In this document: piece by piece, positions 1 to 7,396 of the stretch
Position numbering within the stretch: position 1 is the stretch's first letter
Layout of the letters: each line of letters begins with the position of its first letter
Source: a virus
Strand: one strand, 5' to 3'
Length of the DNA stretch: 36,046 nt
IMG/VR virus record: IMGVR_UViG_3300030098_001795
Span: 1 to 36,046 of that record
Notes under the pieces: generated by a model
Databases searched by the model: none
Told to the model about the DNA's origin: nothing
What the model saw: only the letters and a program-made list of their open reading frames with translations
Program-made: the position numbers and the translations under genes

Positions 1-51
1 AACCCAGCCCCTGCCTTCTCTCAAAGTTTTGCTTTTATACTTCCACGGCAT
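1..51 (-). CDS. Partial 5' end of fibre-associated protein gene (second copy)
   Basis: The first 17 codons of a protein whose complete copy lies at 32411-32983; the reading frame runs off the left edge. All 51 bases are identical to 32933-32983, and the Shine-Dalgarno GGAG lies 6 nt before the ATG in both copies. This is the same locus seen again at the far end of the contig, not an independent gene. It shows that the late operon continues from the fibre gene into the lysis region. Confidence 0.85.
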   Translation of the reverse strand, partial: MPWKYKSKTLREGRGWV

Positions 52-108
52 AATTATCTCCTATCGTGCATTAGCAAATTTGAAGGGGGCTTCGGCAAAG
101 GCGAGGTA
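1..108. repeat. Left copy of wrap-around repeat (matches 32933-33040)
   Basis: Bases 1-84 are identical to 32933-33016. After one mismatch at position 85 the match continues to 108, then the sequences diverge inside the fibre genes. With the second repeat pair this indicates a circular or concatemeric genome of about 33 kb rather than a local duplication. Confidence 0.9.
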
Positions 109-2529
109 TATAAATGTAGCCCCATTTGCATTTAAAGTTCCTTGCGTAGACCTTATTTTGAATCCGTTACTTAAAATATCAAAAGACTCCGTATTTGTTT
201 CACTATTACTCAAATTCGGCCTGAGAAGGTCTTCAGCAACATTAAATGTGTCTCTTGTTGTGTCATAAATCGTCCAATCATTGCCTGAGCTTGAACTTTT
301 CTTTTGCATAATCCAAGCTGGCCTAAATCCTGTGAAAACAAAAGTACCATCTGAGCTACCGTTTCCAACATAGCTGCCAACGGCTGAGTAGCCGGCAACA
401 CTGTGAAAACAATACGCTATAAAAGTAGTAGCGGATTTATTAACATTATCAGCGGTTCCAACAGAAAATACACTGGATGTAGGTGCAGTATCGTTCCAAT
501 ATATATTGCTATCAACTGCGTCATCTGTTTTGTTTAAGAAAATATAATCTGTTTCTGCATCACTAGCTATCCCCGAATGATAAATCGCCCAGCTTCTACC
601 TGATGTGCTGCGACCTTTAGTAATAATCATTTCAGGCGCAGCACTAGACAGGCCGTGACCTACGGTTGCATTAGAACCTGTCCCTGTATAAGCAACTATG
701 CTAAATCCAGCGGCAGTATTAGCCGATACGCTTGACGTTATGCTTCCATCAGAATTACTTGATGCGCTACCTCCAGCCTTCCAACACCAAGTAACAATTC
801 CGTGAGTATTACCATTCACAGATGTATTAGTGCCTATAGTAAAACCATCACTATCAAATGAGGTAAGATGTGTTGTTGTGGCTTCAGGATTTGTTAGAGT
901 TGAGTAAAGTAATTTGTCATTGCCACGCACACTATCGAATAGATTATGATGTTGTGTGGCATTACGATTCTTAAACCACAGCCAGTCGGCTTGAAACCCA
1001 ACTCCGGTGATAGAACGTGCTGTTGCATTGCCAGTGTACAGCACCGTGTTGAAATTATCATCAGCCTGTTCGTCTTGTCCTGGGCCGATTGTTATATCTG
1101 GGAGGTTGGATGTGCAAAGAGCTAAAAAGCCAGTTGGGACTGCGTACTCAAACGTACCAATACCATTTTGATCTGCATTTGCTGACGCTACATCTTTACT
1201 ATCCTGACCAAAATTTACTGAGTAGGTTTCATTATAGGAACCGCCTCTAGTTAAACATACAGTGAGTTCCGTGACAGCATTTGTAAAAACTGTGCTTACG
1301 TCCAAACCACCTGACCCAGCAGAAGGGTCACTGCTACCACGATATGTGCCATTTTTTGCAACATAGAATTTTTGATTATCAACATCTAAAGCAAATGAAT
1401 AAATATCTCCGTTGCTTGTTGAATTGTTGCCTTGCGAGTTATAAGGACTAGATTGAGTTGAACCATCAACATCAACAGCTTGATTGTAGGTACTCATAAA
1501 AATACCTTTTGATTGGGCGACCTCATCAAACCCTAAACTAGCGTTCGACCCAAAACCAACATAAGCACCACCATCACTAGCATAAGAATCAACGTGAAGT
1601 TCCCAATACCATTTACCACTTGATGGTATTGAGATTGTGCCGTGAATACCCGTATTGTTTGTAGAGGTTGCTATCGTAAGATTACCTTCTGAAAGTGTAC
1701 CAAGAGTGCCATACGCTAATGGATTCAATGTAGCAAAATTATTAGTCGGGCTGTCTGGCAAGATATCTGATGCTTGTATGTTATAAGCCTCAAAATTATT
1801 ACTCCCAGCTTGGTCTGCAAATGCGTCAGGATCAGAACCATTGTCTGTAAAACTAGAAGATGAAAATGTTAAATGATATCCAGCAGTTCCATGCGATAAA
1901 CCAGAAGCATCTATTGCTACATAAATTCCGTCTTTCGTTTCGGCAAAACTACTTGGAGTTAATTGTTGTCCATCAATTAAGTGTACTTCTGCTAATAGTC
2001 CATCAAAACAGCTAAAAGCATTTGTTGCGGCATAACCAATGTGATGCGCAGCACCAAAATTCATATTACTAGATAAATTTAAATTTGGATAAATGCTATT
2101 TGAACTTACTTGAACAAGTGTTTGCTCAACGCCATTTACATAAAGATTTACTCTATCCGCCTCTGTAGATTGTGTTGAATCAAAAGCATACAAAATATGA
2201 TACCATGCTGATACATCACGAAAAACCGCTTCTGTTTTATGAACAAACCTATTTGAACTACTGTTTCTTTCTTGTGCAAAAAGCACATCATCAGCAGTAA
2301 AATAAAGAGCAAAAGAACTTCCTGAAGTTCCTTCAGAAAAAATAGCTTGCAATGTACCTAAATTGCCTCTTTTGACCCACCCACTCCAAGTCCATTTTTG
2401 TCTATCACCAGCACTAATATCGTGATAAAGATAATGATTTGTCACATCATTAAATCGTAAAGACTGGTCAATCGTGTGTGGGTAAAACCCAGTGCTAGGG
2501 TTTGTGAACCATTTATCTGGACTAAACAT
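61..2529 (-). CDS. Tail fibre / receptor-binding protein, allele A (822 aa)
   Basis: Probable distal tail fibre or adhesin. The N-terminus (MFSPDKWFTNPSTGFYPHTI) and the C-terminus (ending APFKFANAR) are shared with the 865-residue allele at 32993-35590; the middle differs. Residues about 20-190 look like a LamG/concanavalin-type jelly roll (motifs like WTWSGWVKR, AWYHILYAFD, LYVNGVEQT). Residues about 300-460 look SPRY-like (GKWYWELHVD, FALDVDNQKFYVAKNG). The remainder has Trp/Gly-rich segments (FQADWLWFKNRN, GFRPAWIMQKK) I associate with a marine phage tail family. Its start overlaps the stop of the 455-aa fibre gene (TAATG), so the two are translationally coupled. The role is inferred from position and domain style; domain boundaries are rough. 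Confidence 0.75.
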   Translation of the reverse strand: MFSPDKWFTNPSTGFYPHTIDQSLRFNDVTNHYLYHDISAGDRQKWTWSGWVKRGNLGTLQAIFSEGTSGSSFALYFTADDVLFAQERNSSSNRFVHKTEAVFRDVSAWYHILYAFDSTQSTEADRVNLYVNGVEQTLVQVSSNSIYPNLNLSSNMNFGAAHHIGYAATNAFSCFDGLLAEVHLIDGQQLTPSSFAETKDGIYVAIDASGLSHGTAGYHLTFSSSSFTDNGSDPDAFADQAGSNNFEAYNIQASDILPDSPTNNFATLNPLAYGTLGTLSEGNLTIATSTNNTGIHGTISIPSSGKWYWELHVDSYASDGGAYVGFGSNASLGFDEVAQSKGIFMSTYNQAVDVDGSTQSSPYNSQGNNSTSNGDIYSFALDVDNQKFYVAKNGTYRGSSDPSAGSGGLDVSTVFTNAVTELTVCLTRGGSYNETYSVNFGQDSKDVASANADQNGIGTFEYAVPTGFLALCTSNLPDITIGPGQDEQADDNFNTVLYTGNATARSITGVGFQADWLWFKNRNATQHHNLFDSVRGNDKLLYSTLTNPEATTTHLTSFDSDGFTIGTNTSVNGNTHGIVTWCWKAGGSASSNSDGSITSSVSANTAAGFSIVAYTGTGSNATVGHGLSSAAPEMIITKGRSTSGRSWAIYHSGIASDAETDYIFLNKTDDAVDSNIYWNDTAPTSSVFSVGTADNVNKSATTFIAYCFHSVAGYSAVGSYVGNGSSDGTFVFTGFRPAWIMQKKSSSSGNDWTIYDTTRDTFNVAEDLLRPNLSNSETNTESFDILSNGFKIRSTQGTLNANGATFIYLAFAEAPFKFANAR

Positions 2530-3070
2530 TATGCAAAAGCCAACTGTGGTGCGCCAAGTAAAATGCTATTATCTGCTTTGACAATGTAAGGTAAAACATC
2601 ATAGGCATTGTTGGCAGATGATAAGTCTATACTACCGCCGCCACCCGGCTTTTCGTAATCACCATGCAACGACAGCGTTGCAGCAGAACCACTTGACGGC
2701 TGGATAAGTATTATAACACCTGTCTGTCCAATCTGGCTGCCCTCGGTAGTTGGCGCATCAAGAGTGTTAGAACCGGATGCCAATGTAATTATAAAGTTTT
2801 GGTATGTATCAAAGTCAAGCACACCGCTAGTTGCTGATAGTGCCGCTGTATAGGTGCTTGGCACTTGCGCTTTTGTAAAAGTGCTTTGTGCATTTGTTGC
2901 TACAATATTTGCGGAAGCTAAACCAGTAAGCTGTGACGCTGCTATGCTTTTATTTGTCAGTGTCTGGGTTGCCACAGTGCTAACCAGTTCACCATCGCCG
3001 CCCGGCGGCAGTGTCAGCGTATTCGTCACACTGGCAGAGTGCGGTTGTGCCTTAACAGTTTGACCATGAC
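2440..3070. repeat. Wrap-around repeat, inner copy (matches ~35500-36046)
   Basis: The last ~90 bp of this block (fibre 5' end) and the 3' part of the 455-aa gene closely match the right end of the window, with scattered substitutions and an 81-bp in-frame difference. It pairs with the 1-108 repeat to define the overlap of the two genome passes. Confidence 0.85.
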
Positions 3071-3896
3071 TGTTGCTCTCGCAATTAAACACCATAGTGC
3101 CGGGATTTGTATTACCTTTAAGAACCGTTTTACCAGTACCGTCTGGATTTAACTCAATATCAGCATTAGATGTGGTGACAATATCTTTGCCATTCATATC
3201 TAAATCACCGCCAAGTTGCGGTGTGGTATCATCAACTATATCAGCTACCCCACCACCAGCAGGGCCAGTTGCTCCTGTTGCGCCAGCAGGTATACCCAAT
3301 GCTAAAGCTAATGCACCGCTGGCAGCTGTATATGTAGCTGTCGCTGTAGGTGTTGCGCCAGTTGATAAGCCGGATGCGGATATCGTTACAGTGTCGATCT
3401 TGCCCTCAGTGACCGTCAAATCGCCGCTGCCGTCAAAACTTAGTAGCTTGTTAGCTCGATCAGTAGCCGACGTTGTAAATTCAGACGTTGCAATCACGTT
3501 GGTCTGCGAGACTTTCAACGCCCGGCCTATAGCTTCATCATGTTGCTGTGAAATCATTGTCAGCCGGTCAAGCGCATCCTCATGGCTCTCAGCTGGGAAC
3601 GGATCGTTGGCAACGTAGTCGGTGCCTTGGGTCAATGTAAGCTTGCGTAAGATCACGACAGTTTCGCCAGATGCCGGAATGTTGCCGGTAGTAAACGTCA
3701 CGTTGCCGCCACTGTCCGTGCCGGCCCCGCTTACCGTGTAATGTGTGGTCAGCGTCTTGGTTGTTTCAACGCCAGCTGATGATCGGATGATTACGGTTAG
3801 ATCCGCATCTGCGAATATCTTGAAGCCGTAGGCAAACGCGGCTGTGCTGCCGTTGCCAGAAAAGCTAGCGCGGTTTGTTGTGGTTGATACTGTCAT
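2529..3896 (-). CDS. T7 gp17-like tail fibre base protein (455 aa)
   Basis: The N-terminal ~135 residues have the layout of the T7 gp17 virion-attachment domain: a beta-rich start (FAYGFKIF, ADLTVIIR), a hyTV-like strand (THYTVSGAG), a strand ending in VVILRKLTLTQGTDY, then a helix with HEDALDRL and HDEAIGRALKVS. A short collagen-like GATGATGPAG segment follows near residue 205. The C-terminal third (LDFDTYQNFIITL, GQTGVIILIQPSSG, SILLGAPQLAFA) is a beta-rich tail module. It probably anchors the fibre to the tail tube and carries the next gene's product. It starts immediately after the 1118-aa gene. A second, truncated version of its C-terminus at 35590-36046 lacks a 27-residue segment. Confidence 0.75.
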   Translation of the reverse strand: MTVSTTTNRASFSGNGSTAAFAYGFKIFADADLTVIIRSSAGVETTKTLTTHYTVSGAGTDSGGNVTFTTGNIPASGETVVILRKLTLTQGTDYVANDPFPAESHEDALDRLTMISQQHDEAIGRALKVSQTNVIATSEFTTSATDRANKLLSFDGSGDLTVTEGKIDTVTISASGLSTGATPTATATYTAASGALALALGIPAGATGATGPAGGGVADIVDDTTPQLGGDLDMNGKDIVTTSNADIELNPDGTGKTVLKGNTNPGTMVFNCESNSHGQTVKAQPHSASVTNTLTLPPGGDGELVSTVATQTLTNKSIAASQLTGLASANIVATNAQSTFTKAQVPSTYTAALSATSGVLDFDTYQNFIITLASGSNTLDAPTTEGSQIGQTGVIILIQPSSGSAATLSLHGDYEKPGGGGSIDLSSANNAYDVLPYIVKADNSILLGAPQLAFA

Positions 3897-6800
3897 TATT
3901 GAACTCCTGCTTTTTTCAGCGCATCACGCTCACTCAATCTGAGTTTTAAATCCTGATTGCCTGGCTGAGATAACAACACCGGCAATGCCGCCCGATAAAA
4001 TCTTGCTTCAGCGTTTTTAATTATGCTTTTACGCCGATCATCGTCGGCAGCCGCGTAAAGGGGGTGCGCCATCAATACCTTTAGATAATCTCTGAACGTG
4101 TATACCGCCGGGCCTTGCTGCCTTTCACCTCTGGCTGTAACCATAGTTAGCGGCAAAGCCACATCGTTTTTGGCAATCCTAGTCAACTCGCCACGATTGC
4201 GCTCACTAAGCGACACGCCCATGATTTTCTTTTTGTCACGGCTCTCTGTCAGTGGCGCGCCTAGTCTAATCAGCTCACGGTGGTACGGTTCGATGTCTTT
4301 GCCATAAGCTATTTTAAATGGTGTCGTTGCGTTGAAAACAGACTCTACTGGGTTAATATCAAATCTAAGACCTTTTGGTTTTGGATTGCCTAGCATATCG
4401 TATTGAAACGCGTAATTTTCTTCTATCTTCTTTACATAGGGAATATTCATTACTTGCTGTTCCCAGCCCCATGCCACTTGCTCATAGAACATTTTTGACC
4501 AGCTGGCGTCTTGCCAGTTTTTTACAGTGCCAACCAGGCTATATGGAACTTTTGAATATGGGTTGTCCGTGTTTTGACTTTCCTTATAAAGTCGTTGTAC
4601 ATCTTCAACACTGTAGTATTGATAAGGCTGGTCAACTTTTTTGCTAACATTGTCGCCGGTCAGTTTTTCTACGTTTCTCACAACAGAAGAAAATGGCACA
4701 GGGAATATAGCGACTGTACCGCCCATGAAACCATCAGTTATCATGCTAGGATCTTCATATTGAAATGCTTTGTATATCGTGCCTATACCTTGCAGCATTG
4801 GCAAATCACGGAAATACTCCATCGTCGCCATCGTCGCCGCGCTTAACAAGTTTAGCCGGTCTTCTGGGTCAACAAACATTGTCTGATGCCGGGCTGTGCT
4901 AGCAGCTATGCCAATAAAGGCGCTAACGGGCTCTAGACCTTGATAACTAATGTATGTGAGCGGCCCGTTTGGCAAGCCTGTTTCTTTGTTATAAAGCGGC
5001 AACGGATCGCCATCAGCGTCCGTTGGAAAGTTATCACTGCGAAACACAAAGCTATATGGCTGCCACCCAGGCGGCAGCATTTTTTGCAGCTGTCTATCTG
5101 CTGGGTAAGATCCTGTCACACGGCCATTTAAGGCCATTTGATGGAAACCGTACATGGTCATGGTTCCCATAGCTAGTCTGCCATGAGCGCGATCTCTAGC
5201 TCGCGGCCCATTAAATCCTAAAATATTATCTCTGGTTTTGCTGGAGCCGGGGCTCATAAATAATACAGCTTGGATTAACGGGTGACCTTCTGCATTAATC
5301 TTAATTGTATTTGTTGGCGCTTTAGCAAACGGCATAGTCAACTTGCCAAACACATTTCCGCGAAACGCATTAGTAAATTTACCAATAACGCCATCGCCAA
5401 GATCGGTGGTCATGGTTGCGTATCGACCAGCTGCGTCCATTTCATCGCTGGCATACTTAGGATCGAGAATGACCATCATGGCGTCATCCATCGCCTCAGT
5501 GTCATCCCGGCCCATAGACTTTGATCTGCGATATGCGCGCACTGATTCTTCATACAGCGCGCCTCTTGATGCAATTGTTTTGAAAAAGTCATCGGCAAAC
5601 ATAAGACCGCGACCGGGCAACCTAATTACACGCCCCATAAAATCAACAGCATTGCCTACGGCATTATTGTCAATATTAAGGTTTTCTCTGTCTATTGCTC
5701 TGAAGGATGCACCCTCAACCTTTTGCAATGGATCAGCTGCTGATTCGTCAGCAAACCCTTTGGCGGCGACAGTCCAAGCATCGCCGAAAGACTGACCAAA
5801 ACCATACACGCGCGCAAACACATCCTCAAAATGCACACCGTCTGGATCGGGATCACGTCCAATTAATCTGGCGCCAGTACGAAAAACTGTGCCTACACTC
5901 GCAGACATAAGGTCGGTCAACACGTTGTAGGTCATAAATAATGGTGTACCAAACGCGTTTTTAATTTGTGTTGTGGTGTTAGATAGCAAGCCATTCATGT
6001 AGACTTCCATCCACACGCCCTCTAGTTTTTGACTCCAAGCACCGGACACATATTTGTTTGCATTTGTCTGACCGCCTTCTTTTAAAGCGTCCAGATATCC
6101 TTGGGCCATTTTTTTAACAAGTTTATCACCGCCGGAGTCAGCCAGTATGGCATCCATCACATCAGCTGGCACCTGAGTGCCGACGGGTATTTTAAATGCT
6201 TGCATAGCTCTGGCAATCTCTGTCTGCGCGCCCTTAGCCTTCATTTGTATTCCGGCATGGATTGACATCTGCCGTCTAAAATCAATCATAGCTTTGGGGC
6301 TGGCCAGACCGCTTTGTATTTGTATTGCCATATTTTCTAATTTAGCAGCAGATCGCTGTAACAAAATTCTAAGCGCCGTCATCTCTTCAGCATTTAAAGT
6401 TTTGCCTGACTGTTTGCGTAAAATGCTTCTAGTGAATCCAACTTCATCAGCAAGCAGCTCGCCAGCGCTTGCCAGCGTTTCTGGGTTTGTACGGATGCCC
6501 CGCTTTTCTGCTTCTATGGGATTGGCAATAATTTCAGACATTGCGTTGACAACACGATTGATGTCCTCGCCACCTTCAAAATTTTCAAAATTAAAATCAA
6601 TACCGGTTTCATCAACAAGACCGGGCTCAGTAGCAATACGGATTAAATCATCAGCATCACCAGCGTCAGCTATAGCCGTTTCGCTTCTTGCCACAGTATC
6701 AAGTGGGCTTTGTGCCAACTGTGCTTTTCTGGTGACCTGTTCATTGCTAAGGGGCTCTGGATCAGCTGGCCCAAACAAATCCGGCTGTTCTGCAAGCTCA

Positions 6801-7252
6801 CGCTGTGTTGGCTGTGCAATAGCAACTCTAGCATCACCGCCACTTGCCGCTAAGCGTTGTTGACCTTCTGGTGATAGCGCATCTTTTGCCAGCGCCTCTT
6901 GTGTTGCTTGCCTTGTTGTGCCTTCTGGCGCAATGCCCTCAGTAATAGGCTCAGCAACGCGGCCAGCTGCAATCGGATCAGGAGCCGGAACAGTTGTTGG
7001 ATCGCCACCTTCTGCTTTAACGCGAGCTTGCTCTTGTTTTTGTTTTGCTAAAGCTTCAGCTTGCTTTGCCGCTTCATCTGCTTTCAGCGCTTCTTTTGCT
7101 TTGCCGGGTGCAGCTTTTGCGGCTTGTTGCAAAAGTTTACTTAACCCGCCGGCAAGCATAATGCCTTCGTCTACTTGCGGTCTGGTATCAGCTAATTGCG
7201 TCACGCCACCAGTGCGTAGCGCACGGGCTGCCTGTTGTCCTGGTGTTGCCAT
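3896..7252 (-). CDS. Large internal virion protein, gp16 position (1118 aa)
   Basis: Unrecognised by motif, but its length and place before the fibre genes match T7 gp16, the large internal core protein ejected into the host. The N-terminal ~200 residues are Ala/Glu/Lys-rich and probably disordered or coiled (KADEAAKQAEALAKQKQEQ). The middle and C-terminal parts look globular, with aromatic-rich stretches (WMEVYMNGLLSNTTTQIKN, TMTMYGFHQMALNG, LTYISYQGLEPVSAFIG). I see no lytic transglycosylase motif. A clear GGAG lies 5 nt before the ATG. A terminator-like hairpin (7266-7289) sits just upstream, so its expression may depend on read-through. Confidence 0.6.
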   Translation of the reverse strand: MATPGQQAARALRTGGVTQLADTRPQVDEGIMLAGGLSKLLQQAAKAAPGKAKEALKADEAAKQAEALAKQKQEQARVKAEGGDPTTVPAPDPIAAGRVAEPITEGIAPEGTTRQATQEALAKDALSPEGQQRLAASGGDARVAIAQPTQRELAEQPDLFGPADPEPLSNEQVTRKAQLAQSPLDTVARSETAIADAGDADDLIRIATEPGLVDETGIDFNFENFEGGEDINRVVNAMSEIIANPIEAEKRGIRTNPETLASAGELLADEVGFTRSILRKQSGKTLNAEEMTALRILLQRSAAKLENMAIQIQSGLASPKAMIDFRRQMSIHAGIQMKAKGAQTEIARAMQAFKIPVGTQVPADVMDAILADSGGDKLVKKMAQGYLDALKEGGQTNANKYVSGAWSQKLEGVWMEVYMNGLLSNTTTQIKNAFGTPLFMTYNVLTDLMSASVGTVFRTGARLIGRDPDPDGVHFEDVFARVYGFGQSFGDAWTVAAKGFADESAADPLQKVEGASFRAIDRENLNIDNNAVGNAVDFMGRVIRLPGRGLMFADDFFKTIASRGALYEESVRAYRRSKSMGRDDTEAMDDAMMVILDPKYASDEMDAAGRYATMTTDLGDGVIGKFTNAFRGNVFGKLTMPFAKAPTNTIKINAEGHPLIQAVLFMSPGSSKTRDNILGFNGPRARDRAHGRLAMGTMTMYGFHQMALNGRVTGSYPADRQLQKMLPPGWQPYSFVFRSDNFPTDADGDPLPLYNKETGLPNGPLTYISYQGLEPVSAFIGIAASTARHQTMFVDPEDRLNLLSAATMATMEYFRDLPMLQGIGTIYKAFQYEDPSMITDGFMGGTVAIFPVPFSSVVRNVEKLTGDNVSKKVDQPYQYYSVEDVQRLYKESQNTDNPYSKVPYSLVGTVKNWQDASWSKMFYEQVAWGWEQQVMNIPYVKKIEENYAFQYDMLGNPKPKGLRFDINPVESVFNATTPFKIAYGKDIEPYHRELIRLGAPLTESRDKKKIMGVSLSERNRGELTRIAKNDVALPLTMVTARGERQQGPAVYTFRDYLKVLMAHPLYAAADDDRRKSIIKNAEARFYRAALPVLLSQPGNQDLKLRLSERDALKKAGVQ

Positions 7253-7396
7253 GAAAACTCCAAAGAAAAAGGCGCCCCAAAAGGACGCCCATCTTATATA
7301 TTTCTACTATAATTTAGATGCGTTGGCTACACGGTTTGTGTAGGCCGTTTGTAACTGCCGGTTACATACAGATCTTGGCTAGTTTGCCCAGAACGA
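7253..7396 (-). other. Structured intergenic region with three hairpins
   Basis: This gap between two giant virion genes holds, in transcript order on the minus strand: a 6-bp hairpin with 5-nt loop (7350-7366); an 8-bp hairpin with one bulged base (7325-7346, CTACAC/GTGTAG core); an AT-rich stretch (7295-7317); and a terminator-like hairpin (7266-7289). No open frame of note. It could be an attenuator or the source of a small RNA. Confidence 0.5.
7266..7289 (-). terminator. Rho-independent terminator or attenuator
   Basis: On the minus strand GGCGTCC pairs with GGGCGCC (7 bp, one G-U) around a TTTTG loop and is followed by five T. It lies 13 bp upstream of the 1118-aa gene, inside an otherwise continuous virion operon, so it may be partial and set the ratio of internal proteins. 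Confidence 0.65.

Noticed and set aside
61-2529. Fibre variation made by a diversity-generating retroelement or an invertible segment
   Set aside because: I see no reverse transcriptase, template repeat, recombinase or inverted fibre copy. Both alleles have the same orientation and differ through whole domains rather than at adenine-biased positions.
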